64,000 nt of DNA from Streptomyces olindensis (GCA_000696115.1 JJOH01000095.1:124001-188000), one strand, 5' to 3'. Positions 54,351 through 63,253 are shown, numbered from the stretch's first letter. Numbers and translations: made by a program. Notes: generated by a model not told the origin, from the sequence alone.

Positions 54351-56059
54351 GCCGCCCCGGAGGCCACCCCGCCGAGGCCCGCCGCCTCACCCCGTACGAG
54401 TACGCCGCCACCCACGGCCCCCGGGCCGGCGACCGCATCCGCCTCGGCGACTCCGGACTGACCGTCCGCGTCGAGTCCGACTCCCAGCGGTACGGCGACG
54501 AGTTCCTCGCCGGCTTCGGCAAGACCGCCCGCGACGGACTGCACCTCAAGGCCGCCGCCGTCCGGGACACCTGCGACGTCGTCATCAGCAACGTCGTGGT
54601 GATCGACGCCGTGCAGGGCGTCCGGAAGGTCTCCATCGGCATCCGCGAGGGGCGCATCCACGCGATCGGGCGGGCCGGGAACCCCGACACCCTCGACGGG
54701 GTGGACGTCGTCGTCGGCACCGGCACGTCGATCGTCTCCGGCGAGGGACTCATCGCCACCGCCGGGGCCGTCGACACCCACGTCCACCTGCTGTCACCGC
54801 GGGTCATGGAGGCCTCGCTCGCCTCCGGCGTGACGACGATCATCGGGCAGGAGTTCGGGCCCGTCTGGGGCGTCGGCGTCAACTCGCCCTGGGCGCTGCG
54901 GCACGCGTTCGGCGCCTTCGACGCCTGGCCGGTCAACATCGGCTTCCTCGGCCGGGGTTCGTCGTCGCACCAGGCTCCGCTGGTCGAGGCCCTGGCCGAG
55001 GGCGGCGCCTCCGGCTTCAAGGTGCACGAGGACATGGGCGCCCACACCCGCGCCCTGGACACCGCCCTGCGCGTCGCCGAGGAGCACGACGTCCAAGTGG
55101 CCCTGCACAGCGACGGGCTGAACGAGTGCCTCTCCGTGGAGGACACCCTGCGCGTGCTGGAGGGCCGGACCATCCACGCCTTCCACATCGAGGGCTGCGG
55201 CGGCGGTCACGTCCCGAACGTGCTGAAGATGGCAGGCGTCCCCAACGTCATCGGCTCGTCCACCAACCCCACCCTGCCCTTCGGCCGGGACGCCGTCGCC
55301 GAGCACTACGGCATGATCGTCTCCGTCCACGACCTGAAGACCGACCTGCCCGGCGACGCCGCCATGGCCCGCGACCGCATCCGCGCCGGGACCATGGGCG
55401 CCGAGGACGTCCTGCACGACCTGGGCGCCATCGGCATCACCTCCTCGGACGCGCAGGGCATGGGGCGCGCGGGCGAGACCGTCCGCCGCACCTTCGCCAT
55501 GGCGGGGAAGATGAAGGCCGAGTTCGGCGCCCCCGACGACGACCACGACAACGAGCGCGTCCTGCGCTACCTGGCCAAGCTGACGATCAACCCGGCCATC
55601 GCGCACGGGCTCGCGCACGAGGTCGGGTCGATCGAGACCGGCAAGCTCGCCGACATCGTGCTGTGGCGCCCGGAGTTCTTCGGCGCCAAGCCGCAGCTGG
55701 TGCTCAAGGCCGGCTTCCCGGCGTACGGCGTGACCGGCGACCCGAACGCGGCGACCGACACCTGCGAACCCCTCGTGCTCGGGCCGCAGTTCGGCGCGCA
55801 CGGGGCGACACCGGCCGACATCTCGGTGGCGTTCGTCGCGCGGGCCGCCCTCGACCAGGGGCACGACCGCCTGCCGACCCGCCGCCGCAGGGTCGCCGTG
55901 CGCGGCACGCGCGGCATCGGCCCGGCCGACCTGCGCCTCAACTCCCGTACGGGGACCGTGGACGTCGACCGGCGCACCGGGCTGGTCACCCTCGACGGCG
56001 AGCCGCTGCGCTCCGAAGCCGCCGAGTCCGTCTCCCTCAACCGTCTCTACTTCCTCTGA
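54347..56059 (+). CDS. ureC: urease alpha-subunit homologue with altered flap
   Basis: A 570-residue urease alpha-type amidohydrolase. By comparison with the Klebsiella enzyme, the nickel ligands are retained: His145 and His147 (DTHVH), the carbamylated Lys225 (FKVHED), His227, His254, His280 and Asp368 (SSDAQ). The catalytic flap differs. Where ureases read MVCHHL, this protein reads IVSVHDL at 324-330, so the flap Cys is Val327 while the catalytic His (328) remains. Neighbouring motifs (SSDSQAMGRVGE, PTRPYT) are also changed. It may hydrolyse a substituted urea rather than urea, which is inference. Confidence 0.92.
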   Translation: MSRPGGHPAEARRLTPYEYAATHGPRAGDRIRLGDSGLTVRVESDSQRYGDEFLAGFGKTARDGLHLKAAAVRDTCDVVISNVVVIDAVQGVRKVSIGIREGRIHAIGRAGNPDTLDGVDVVVGTGTSIVSGEGLIATAGAVDTHVHLLSPRVMEASLASGVTTIIGQEFGPVWGVGVNSPWALRHAFGAFDAWPVNIGFLGRGSSSHQAPLVEALAEGGASGFKVHEDMGAHTRALDTALRVAEEHDVQVALHSDGLNECLSVEDTLRVLEGRTIHAFHIEGCGGGHVPNVLKMAGVPNVIGSSTNPTLPFGRDAVAEHYGMIVSVHDLKTDLPGDAAMARDRIRAGTMGAEDVLHDLGAIGITSSDAQGMGRAGETVRRTFAMAGKMKAEFGAPDDDHDNERVLRYLAKLTINPAIAHGLAHEVGSIETGKLADIVLWRPEFFGAKPQLVLKAGFPAYGVTGDPNAATDTCEPLVLGPQFGAHGATPADISVAFVARAALDQGHDRLPTRRRRVAVRGTRGIGPADLRLNSRTGTVDVDRRTGLVTLDGEPLRSEAAESVSLNRLYFL

Positions 56060-56068
56060 GGTTCAACG

Positions 56069-57106
56069 ATGTCCGCAGCCGCCGACGGCTTCCGCATGCC
56101 CGCCGAATGGGTTCCGCACGAGCGCACCTGGATGGCCTGGCCGGGTCCCAATCCGACCTTCGACGACCCCGGCGAGCTGGCCGCCGCCCGGGTCGCCTGG
56201 GCCGCGGTCGCCCGGGCCGTCCGCCGCTTCGAGCCGGTGACGGTGGTGTGCGGCCCGGGCCGGTCCGGTGAGGCGCGTGCGCTGCTGGGCGAGGGGATCG
56301 AGACCGTCGAGCGGGACCTCGACGACGCCTGGATGCGGGACATCGGCCCGACCTTCCTCACCGACGGCAAGGGCCGACTGGCCGCAGTCGACTGGACGTT
56401 CAACGGCTGGGGCGCCCAGGAGTGGGCCCGCTGGGAGCACGACGCGAAGATCGCCGCCCATGTCGCGGACCTCGCCGGGGCCCGGACGTACGCCTCCCGG
56501 CTCGTCAACGAGGGCGGGGCGATCCACGTCGACGGCGAGGGAACGGTCCTGCTGACCGAGACCGTCCAGCTCGGCCCCGAGCGCAATCCGGGCTGGAGCC
56601 GCGAGCAGGTCGAGGCCGAGATCCACGCCCAGCTCGGCACCCGCAAGGCGATCTGGCTGCCCCGCGGCCTGACCGGCGACTACCCTCCCCACGGCTTCGG
56701 CACCCTCGGACACGTCGACATCGTCGCGGCGTTCGCCCGCCCGGGCGTCGTAGTGGCGCACTCGCAGCCGGACCCGGCGCACCCCGACCACGAGGTGACC
56801 CAGGAGGTCATCGGCCTGCTGAAGGCGCAGACGGACGCGCGCGGCCGCCGCCTGGAGGTCGTCGAGGTCCCCGCCCCGACGGTGCTGGAGGCCGACGGCC
56901 ACTGGGCCGACTACTCCTACATCAACCACTACCTCTGCAACGGCGGCGTCGTACTGTGCGGCTTCGACGACCCGCGCGACGAGATCGCGGCCGGTATCTT
57001 CCGCCGGCTGTTCCCCGAACGGACGGTGACACTGGTCGACGCCCGTACGATCTTCGCGGGCGGTGGCGGCATCCACTGCATCACGCAGCAGCAACCGAGG
57101 ACCTAG
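56069..57106 (+). CDS. aguA: agmatine deiminase family protein
   Basis: A 345-residue guanidine-modifying enzyme of the AguA/peptidyl-arginine-deiminase family. It starts with RMPAEWVPHERTWMAWP. Further motifs are DDAWMRDIGPTF (substrate-binding Asp/Arg), NEGGAIHVDGEGT, GTLGHVDIVAAF with the catalytic His, and GGGGIHCITQQQP with the nucleophile Cys337. The expected reaction is agmatine plus water to N-carbamoylputrescine and ammonia. It is the third gene of the urease-like operon, 9 nt after ureC. No separate N-carbamoylputrescine amidase is found in the window. Confidence 0.92.
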   Translation: MSAAADGFRMPAEWVPHERTWMAWPGPNPTFDDPGELAAARVAWAAVARAVRRFEPVTVVCGPGRSGEARALLGEGIETVERDLDDAWMRDIGPTFLTDGKGRLAAVDWTFNGWGAQEWARWEHDAKIAAHVADLAGARTYASRLVNEGGAIHVDGEGTVLLTETVQLGPERNPGWSREQVEAEIHAQLGTRKAIWLPRGLTGDYPPHGFGTLGHVDIVAAFARPGVVVAHSQPDPAHPDHEVTQEVIGLLKAQTDARGRRLEVVEVPAPTVLEADGHWADYSYINHYLCNGGVVLCGFDDPRDEIAAGIFRRLFPERTVTLVDARTIFAGGGGIHCITQQQPRT

Positions 57107-57115
57107 GAGCAGGAC

Positions 57116-57721
57116 ATGGCCGGTGGGCGAAGGCAGGCACCGCCCCGCGAGAACGTCCTCGCCGCCGCCATGGAGATGATCGCCGAGCGCGGACTGGAGA
57201 AGCTCACCATGGCGGCGCTCGGCCGCAAGGTCGGGATGAGCAGCGGGCACCTCCTCTACTACTTCGGCTCCAAGGACGAACTGCTGCTGCGGACCCTGGA
57301 GTGGAGCGAGGGCCGGCTCGGCGCCGAGCGCGGACGGCTGCTGACCCGGGCCGCGAGCGCCCGCGCACGCCTCGACGCCTACGTCGACCTGTACGTCCCG
57401 GACGGCCACCGCGACCCGCACTGGACGCTGTGGCTGGAGGTCTGGAACCGCTCGCAGAGCGCTGCCGCCGACGCGACCGCCCGCGACCGGCAGGCCGCCA
57501 TCGAGGGCGCCTGGCACCGCGACCTGGTCGCCCTGCTCGCCGAGGGCATCTCGCGGGGCGAGTTCCGCCGCGTGGATCCCGACCGCTTCGCCGCCCGCCT
57601 GCGGGCGCTGCTCGACGGCTTCTCCATCCACGTGGCGATCGGCCTGCGCGGCACCGACCGGGCCCAAGTCCTCGCCCACGTGCGCGATTTCCTCGCCGAC
57701 AGCCTCCTCGCGGACGCCTGA
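57116..57721 (+). CDS. TetR-family regulator of the urease-like operon
   Basis: A 201-residue TetR regulator. The helix-turn-helix covers about residues 12-58, with the segments ERGLEKLTMAALGRKVGM and SSGHLLYYFGSKDELL. The C-terminal domain is of the BetI-like type and Trp-rich (HWTLWLEVWNRS). It is the last gene of the operon, 9 nt after aguA. The two operator-like repeats in the divergent permease-ureAB spacer are its likely targets, making the cluster self-regulated. The inducer is unknown; an amine or ureido compound of the pathway is the natural guess. Confidence 0.9.
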   Translation: MAGGRRQAPPRENVLAAAMEMIAERGLEKLTMAALGRKVGMSSGHLLYYFGSKDELLLRTLEWSEGRLGAERGRLLTRAASARARLDAYVDLYVPDGHRDPHWTLWLEVWNRSQSAAADATARDRQAAIEGAWHRDLVALLAEGISRGEFRRVDPDRFAARLRALLDGFSIHVAIGLRGTDRAQVLAHVRDFLADSLLADA

Positions 57722-57849
57722 ACGCACGCCCGGGTTGTACTCAATACGACGGATTGACCCTGTGGTCCGTGGTGCTGTTGGCTCTGGGGAAGCCCTCGGC
57801 GCGGGGCCGGGGGAGCAGCGTCAACGGGGAACACAGGGGGAAACAGCAC

Positions 57850-59100
57850 ATGACCAGCACCATGAGGGCCACGTCCGTCGCGCTCGGCGTGGCCCTGGCC
57901 GTCACGCTCGGCGGTGTCGCCGCACTGCCCGCGACCGCCGCGCCCACGCCGGCACCGCGGACCGAGAAGGCGAGCATCGCCCCCGACGGCACCGAGGGCA
58001 ACGGCCCCTCCGGCGGGCCGAGCCTGAGCGCCGACGGCCGCCGTCTGGCGTTCGTCTCCAGCGCCGACAACCTCGTCGCCGGCGACACCGACGGCACCGC
58101 CGACGCCTTCGTCCGCGACCTGAGGACCGGCACCACCCGGCTGGCGAGCACCGCGGGGGACGGCGGCTCCGTCGACGACGTCGCCCTGAGCGGCAACGGC
58201 CGCTACCTGGCCTTCAGCGCCACCGATGCCGACGACGGCCGCAGCCACGTCTGGGTCAAGGACCTGAAGACCGGCACCCTGCAGCGCATCGCGGACACCG
58301 TCGACGCGGGCTACGACACCGGCCGGCAGCCCGCCCTCAGCGCTGACGGCCGCTACGTCGCCTTCGTCGCCCAGCAGTCCGGCCTCGGGGAGGGGGAGGA
58401 CCGCTGGGGGCGCGTCTACCGCGTCGACCGCACCAGCGGCGAGACCGTCCGCATCAGCCAGGTGCCCGCGGCCACCGACCGCAGGACCGCCGCCGCCAAC
58501 CCGTCCATCAGCGCCGACGGCCGGCGCGTCGGCTACCGGTTCTTCGTCCCGCACCCCTCCTTGGGCGACTGGAGCGACGCCTGGGTCCGGGACGTGCCGA
58601 GCGGCGACCTGATCCAGGCCGACCGGACGCCGGACGGCGAGAAGTCCGACGGGCAGACCGAGTTCCCGCAGATCAGCGCCGACGGACGGTACGCCGTCTT
58701 CCACTCGCTGGACTCGCGGCTCACCCCGGGCGACACCAACCAGGGCCACAACGTCTTCGTCCGCGACCTGAAGACGGGCGAGCTGCGCCGGATCGACGCC
58801 GCCGACCCGGCCGCCTTCACCACCCACCCGCGGCTCAGCGCCGACGGCCGCCACCTGGCGTTCGTCTCGGCCGACCCGGGCGCCCCAGACCGCACGACCC
58901 GCGCGTACGTCCGCGACCTGCGCACCGGGCGCACCACCCTCGCCAGCCCGGACGTCGACGGCGGCCCCAACGACCTGAGCGTGTCCGGCCCGGTCCTCGA
59001 CCGGCACGGCCGCACGGTCGCCTTCGCCAGCTCCTCGCCCGACCTCGTGCCCGGCGACACGTACGACACCTCGCACGTCTACGTCCGCCACACGAGGTGA
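57850..59100 (+). CDS. secreted TolB-like beta-propeller protein
   Basis: A 416-residue exported protein. A Sec signal peptide ends at about residue 31 (VAALPATAA). The rest is made of about six TolB/PD40-type propeller repeats, each close to LSADGRxxAFxSxxxxLxxGDT and then DxFVRDLxTGxxxR. It has no recognisable catalytic domain, so a binding role on the cell surface or in the medium is likely. The ATG at 57850 follows AGGGGGAAA. The 128-nt gap from the tetR gene includes a TACTCAAT stretch that may be part of a promoter. Confidence 0.85.
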   Translation: MTSTMRATSVALGVALAVTLGGVAALPATAAPTPAPRTEKASIAPDGTEGNGPSGGPSLSADGRRLAFVSSADNLVAGDTDGTADAFVRDLRTGTTRLASTAGDGGSVDDVALSGNGRYLAFSATDADDGRSHVWVKDLKTGTLQRIADTVDAGYDTGRQPALSADGRYVAFVAQQSGLGEGEDRWGRVYRVDRTSGETVRISQVPAATDRRTAAANPSISADGRRVGYRFFVPHPSLGDWSDAWVRDVPSGDLIQADRTPDGEKSDGQTEFPQISADGRYAVFHSLDSRLTPGDTNQGHNVFVRDLKTGELRRIDAADPAAFTTHPRLSADGRHLAFVSADPGAPDRTTRAYVRDLRTGRTTLASPDVDGGPNDLSVSGPVLDRHGRTVAFASSSPDLVPGDTYDTSHVYVRHTR

Positions 59101-59158
59101 CCGACCGCATCCTGAGACAACCGTGAGCGGGGCGCGGGGGTTGTGCCAGACTGCCCCC

Positions 59159-59209
59159 GTGCTCTCGTTCGCCATGATTATTGGCAGCAGGCGCGCCGGT
59201 CCGCAGTGA
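59159..59209 (+). CDS. cimA attenuator leader peptide
   Basis: A 16-codon ORF from GTG 59159 (LSFAMIIGSRRAGPQ after the initiator), or 11 codons from the internal ATG 59174. It contains the consecutive isoleucine codons ATT ATT, both rare in this genome type. No ribosome site precedes the GTG. A CAGACT hexamer ends 6 nt before it, so the leader may be leaderless. It lies in the 301-nt gap before cimA and is followed directly by an attenuator. Confidence 0.65.
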   Translation: MLSFAMIIGSRRAGPQ

Positions 59210-59289
59210 CCGCCACGTACGACCAGGTACGGGCGGACACCGTCGTCCTCGACCCGCGCGCAGACCTCTCGCACCCGCGAGAGGTTTTT
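59210..59289 (+). promoter_or_regulatory. transcription attenuator upstream of cimA
   Basis: Immediately after the leader stop is a hairpin at 59210-59236 (CCGCC and CGTAC pairing with GTACG and GGCGG, one bulged A). It is followed at 59264-59289 by a perfect 9-bp terminator stem, ACCTCTCGC with GCGAGAGGT, loop ACCC, and a run of T. The arrangement mirrors the ilvB attenuator in this window. The remaining 110 nt to cimA hold nothing else I recognise. Confidence 0.75.
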
Positions 59290-59401
59290 CGCATTTCTGG
59301 CCCACCCACAGCCGGAGGCGAGAGCGCGAGGGAGTATGTGAGGGCGGTGGAGCCGGTCATTCCGGTACGACCGAGATCCCATCCTCAGGAGCCTTGACAC
59401 C

Positions 59402-61006
59402 ATGACCGCTACCAGCGAGCTCGACGATTCGTTCCACGTCTTCGACACCACCCTGCGCGACGGCGCCCAGCGGGAGGGCATCAACCTCACCGTCGCGGAC
59501 AAGCTCGCCATCGCACGGCACCTGGACGACTTCGGCGTGGGCTTCATCGAGGGCGGCTGGCCCGGCGCGAACCCCCGCGACACCGAGTTCTTCGCCCGCG
59601 CCCGGCAGGAGATCGACTTCCGGCACGCCCAGCTGGTCGCGTTCGGCTCCACCCGCCGCGCCGGCACCACGGCCGCACAGGACCCGCAGGTCAGGGCGCT
59701 GCTGGAGTCCGGCGCCCAGGTGATCACGCTGGTCGCCAAGTCGCACGACCGCCATGTCGAACTCGCCCTGCGCACCACCCTCGACGAGAACCTGGAGATG
59801 GTCCGGGACACGGTCTCCTTCCTGAAGGAGCAGGGCCGCCGGGTCTTCGTCGACTGCGAGCACTTCTTCGACGGCTACCGCGCGAACCCGGAGTACGCCA
59901 AGGAGGTCGTCCGCGCGGCGTCCCAGGCCGGCGCCGACGTCGTCGTCCTGTGCGACACCAATGGCGGGATGCTCCCGGCGCAGATCCAGGCCGTCGTCTC
60001 CACCGTCCTCGCCGACACCGGCGCCCGGCTCGGCATCCACGCCCAGGACGACACGGGCTGCGCGGTGGCGAACACGCTGGCCGCCGTCGACGCGGGCGCC
60101 ACGCACGTGCAGTGCACGGCCAACGGCTACGGCGAGCGCGTCGGCAACGCCAACCTCTTCCCGGTCGTGGCGGCCCTGGAACTGAAGTACGGCAAGAAGG
60201 TGCTGCCCGAGGGCCGGCTCCGCGAGATGACCCGCATCTCGCACGCGATCGCCGAGGTCGTCAACCTCACCCCCTCCACGCACCAGCCCTACGTCGGTGT
60301 CTCCGCCTTCGCGCACAAGGCCGGACTGCACGCCTCCGCGATCAAGGTCGACCCGGACCTGTACCAGCACATCGACCCCGAGCTGGTCGGCAACACCATG
60401 CGGATGCTCGTCTCCGACATGGCGGGCCGCGCCTCCATCGAGCTCAAGGGCAAGGAGCTCGGCATCGACCTCGGCGGCGACCGCGAGCTGGTCGGCCGGG
60501 TCGTGGAGCGGGTGAAGGAGCGCGAACTCAAGGGCTACACGTACGAGGCGGCCGACGCCTCCTTCGAACTCCTCCTGCGCGGCGAGGTCCAGGGCAAGCC
60601 CCTGCGCTACTTCGAGGTCGAGTCCTGGCGGGCCATCGTCGAGGACCGCCCCGACGGCACCCACGCCAACGAGGCCACCGTCAAGCTCTGGGCCAAGGGC
60701 GAGCGCATCGTCGCCACGGCCGAGGGCAACGGCCCGGTCAACGCCCTGGACCGGGCCCTGCGCGTGGGCCTGGAGAAGATCTACCCGCAGCTCGCGAAGC
60801 TGGACCTGGTGGACTACAAGGTCCGCATCCTGGAGGGCGTGCACGGCACCCAGTCCACGACCCGCGTCCTGATCTCCACGTCCGACGGGGCGGGGGAGTG
60901 GTCGACGGTGGGCGTCGCCGACAACGTCATCGCGGCGAGCTGGCAGGCCCTGGAGGACGCGTACACCTACGGCCTGCTGCGGGCGGGGGTGGCTCCGGCC
61001 GAGTAG
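59402..61006 (+). CDS. cimA: citramalate synthase
   Basis: A 534-residue HMGL-like acyl-transferase that condenses pyruvate and acetyl-CoA to (R)-citramalate, giving a threonine-independent route to isoleucine. The barrel has DTTLRDGAQREG, FGVGFIEGGWPGANPRD, DTNGGM and the metal-binding IHAQDDTGCAVANTLAAVDAG and GYGERVGNANLF. The C-terminal LeuA-type dimer/allosteric domain starts near residue 400. The size and the GGWPGANPRD segment place it in the citramalate rather than isopropylmalate synthase group. It lies behind an isoleucine-codon attenuator. Confidence 0.95.
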   Translation: MTATSELDDSFHVFDTTLRDGAQREGINLTVADKLAIARHLDDFGVGFIEGGWPGANPRDTEFFARARQEIDFRHAQLVAFGSTRRAGTTAAQDPQVRALLESGAQVITLVAKSHDRHVELALRTTLDENLEMVRDTVSFLKEQGRRVFVDCEHFFDGYRANPEYAKEVVRAASQAGADVVVLCDTNGGMLPAQIQAVVSTVLADTGARLGIHAQDDTGCAVANTLAAVDAGATHVQCTANGYGERVGNANLFPVVAALELKYGKKVLPEGRLREMTRISHAIAEVVNLTPSTHQPYVGVSAFAHKAGLHASAIKVDPDLYQHIDPELVGNTMRMLVSDMAGRASIELKGKELGIDLGGDRELVGRVVERVKERELKGYTYEAADASFELLLRGEVQGKPLRYFEVESWRAIVEDRPDGTHANEATVKLWAKGERIVATAEGNGPVNALDRALRVGLEKIYPQLAKLDLVDYKVRILEGVHGTQSTTRVLISTSDGAGEWSTVGVADNVIAASWQALEDAYTYGLLRAGVAPAE

Positions 61007-61066
61007 GAGCCGTCGGCCCGGGCGGGAACCGCGGTCCCGGTGGCCGCGCTGTGGTCCGGGCCGGGC

Positions 61067-61753
61067 TCACATCGCCGTGTCCCGCGACCGCGGGCCCGGC
61101 ACCTCGCCGCCCCGGTCGCGGCCCTGAGCGCGGTCGAGGCGGAAGAGGCCCGCGGAGTGGGGGCGCTGGCCGGTGGCGTGGGAGGTGGAGCGGGTCAGTT
61201 CCTCCATGCCGTCGGCCAGATAGCCGACCCACGCCGTGCCCTCGTCCTCGATGATCCGCTGGGCGTCCGTCCGCAGCCGCTCGATCACCCCGAGCAGCGC
61301 GGCCTGGTCCTTGTCGCTGGGCGAGTCGGTGGTCCTCAGGAACGCCTGCGCCCACTCGGACTGCGCCCTCTTGAGGATCTGCTGCAACGCCAGTTCGGTA
61401 CGGATGTAACGCGTCCAGGACGCCGAGAACCCGAAGATCCGGTCGAAGAGGACACAGCCCGCCCCGCCGGCCAGGAACACGAAGCCCCACTCGGGCTGCA
61501 CGGTCGTCGGAGCTGCGGTGTGCACCAGCGGGGTGAGCGTGCCGACGATCCCCAGCAGCGCCGCGAGCGCCCGCAGCGACCGCGACCACAGCGCAGGCCC
61601 CCGGCGCCGGGCCAGATACCAGTCGATCGCCGACGTCACCTCGCCCTCGGCGTGCCGGAACAGCTCCCACAGCAGATCGGCCCGCGTCCGCGACCGGTCC
61701 AGCTCGGTGAGTTCGGACACCGTCATGTCCGCGGCTCTGCGTCGTCCGAACAT
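61067..61753 (-). CDS. SLATT-domain membrane protein
   Basis: A 228-residue protein with two membrane helices (LRALAALLGIVGTLTPLV and GFVFLAGGAGCVLFDRIFGF) after a soluble helix (RADLLWELFRHAEGEVTSAIDWY). A long coiled helix follows (TRYIRTELALQQILKRAQSEW). This matches SLATT proteins, two-helix membrane effectors that elsewhere accompany nucleotide-sensing systems. No SLOG, SMODS or cyclase gene is adjacent, so it stands alone. The ATG at 61753 is chosen because the frame upstream is only a shadow of the divergent gene. Confidence 0.75.
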   Translation of the reverse strand: MFGRRRAADMTVSELTELDRSRTRADLLWELFRHAEGEVTSAIDWYLARRRGPALWSRSLRALAALLGIVGTLTPLVHTAAPTTVQPEWGFVFLAGGAGCVLFDRIFGFSASWTRYIRTELALQQILKRAQSEWAQAFLRTTDSPSDKDQAALLGVIERLRTDAQRIIEDEGTAWVGYLADGMEELTRSTSHATGQRPHSAGLFRLDRAQGRDRGGEVPGPRSRDTAM

Positions 61754-61900
61754 GCCCCTGTTCCCGCCCCTTCTGCTGAGACCGGCGGGCCGGACCGGCC
61801 CACGGCAGTAAGTCCGAGGGCAGCGTAGGCGCACCGGCGCCCCGAAATCCGTGGCCCGACGGATATCCGTTTCTGTACCGATTCGGGTAGCTTCGAACAT

Positions 61901-63253
61901 ATGAAGGCCGCACTGGTGCGTACCCTCGTACGTCTGCTGATCGTGCCGGTCGCCGCCGTACTGGCGGTGCTGCTGGCCGGTGCGCCGGGCGCGCACGCGG
62001 CCACCGACCTCTCGGAGGTCGCCCAGGAGCTGCGCGAGAACCCGGTCTACGTCGATCCGGCCGCCTCGGACCAGTTGGCCCAGTCGGACGCGGAGGCACT
62101 CGCCGACAAGATCAAGGACGCGGACAAGCCCGTCTTCGTGGCGGTCCTGCCGGACGGCTACCCCACGCAGGACCTGTTCCGGAACCTGCGCACCGAGACC
62201 GGCGTCACCGGCCTGTACGGCATCCGCGTCGGCGACGCGTTCGACGCCCGGGCCGACAGCGCCGTGCTGAGCAGCCAGGGCGTGTCCAACCTGGTCACGG
62301 CCGTCCGCGGCGCGGGCGACGCCAAGGCGCAGCTGAACGACTTCGTCGACGACGCCCTGCGCAACGTGGGCGGCTCGGCGCCGAGCAGCTGGAGCGACGG
62401 CTCGGGCACCGACGTGCCGGTCGGCGGTCTCATCACGGTCGGTGCCCTGGTCGCGGCCGGCGGCGCGGGCGCCTACGCGGTGGTGCGGCGCAACCGGCGC
62501 CGCCACGAGGAGGAGCAGCGGGCCGCGCTGGAGAAGCTGCGGGTGGTCGTCGACGAGGACATCACCGCCTTCGGCGAGGAACTCGACCGCCTCGACTTCC
62601 ACCCCGGGGAGCCCGGTGCCGACGACGCGATGCGCGCCGACTACGAGCACGCCCTGGACGCCTACGAGCAGGCGAAGTCGCTGATGGCCGCCGCGACGAA
62701 ACCCGAGGACGTCAAGGCCGTCACCCAGGCCGTGGAGGACGGCCGGTTCTCCCTGGCGCGGCTCGCGGCCCGCCGCGAGGGCGGACCGCTGCCGGAGCGC
62801 CGCCCGCCCTGCTTCTTCGACCCGCGCCACGGCCCCTCGGTCGCCGACGCGAGCTGGACGCCCCCGGGCGGTGCCGCGCGCGAGGTGCCGGTCTGCGCGG
62901 CCGACCGGACGCGTCTCGCCGAGGGCCGCGACCCGGTGGTCCGCGAGGTCGACACCGACCTCGGCCGCCGCCCGTACTGGGAGGCGGGCCCGGCGTACGG
63001 CCCCTGGGCCGGCGGCTACTTCGGCGGCGGCCTGCTCCCCGGCCTCCTCGTCGGCACCATGCTCGGCAGCATGATGGCCGCGCCCGCCTATGCGGCCGAC
63101 TACGGCTCCGGCTACGGAGACTTCGGCGGCTACGAGGGCGGCGACGTCTCCGGCGCGGACTTCGACACCGGCGACTTCGGCGGCGACTTCGGAGGGGGCT
63201 TCGGCGGAGGCGACTTCGGTGGCGGGGGCGGCGACTTCGGCGGCGGCTTCTGA
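61901..63253 (+). CDS. exported TPM-like membrane protein with Gly-rich tail
   Basis: A 450-residue protein. A signal peptide covers residues 1-34 (cleavage near AHAATD), followed by an extracellular TPM-like domain to about residue 165. A transmembrane helix comes next (GGLITVGALVAAGGAGAYAVV), then a cytoplasmic coiled part. The tail of about 60 residues is made of GDFGGG-type repeats. Proteins of this layout are frequent in Streptomyces, and their role is unknown. TAGCTT (61888-61893) is 7 nt before the ATG, so the message may be leaderless. It diverges from the SLATT gene over 147 nt. Confidence 0.8.
   Translation: MKAALVRTLVRLLIVPVAAVLAVLLAGAPGAHAATDLSEVAQELRENPVYVDPAASDQLAQSDAEALADKIKDADKPVFVAVLPDGYPTQDLFRNLRTETGVTGLYGIRVGDAFDARADSAVLSSQGVSNLVTAVRGAGDAKAQLNDFVDDALRNVGGSAPSSWSDGSGTDVPVGGLITVGALVAAGGAGAYAVVRRNRRRHEEEQRAALEKLRVVVDEDITAFGEELDRLDFHPGEPGADDAMRADYEHALDAYEQAKSLMAAATKPEDVKAVTQAVEDGRFSLARLAARREGGPLPERRPPCFFDPRHGPSVADASWTPPGGAAREVPVCAADRTRLAEGRDPVVREVDTDLGRRPYWEAGPAYGPWAGGYFGGGLLPGLLVGTMLGSMMAAPAYAADYGSGYGDFGGYEGGDVSGADFDTGDFGGDFGGGFGGGDFGGGGGDFGGGF

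Noticed and set aside
56422..57849. Long open frame running through aguA and tetR into the beta-propeller gene
   Set aside because: The upstream part is an out-of-frame shadow rich in Arg and Pro; the real start is ATG 57850 with a signal peptide and ribosome site.
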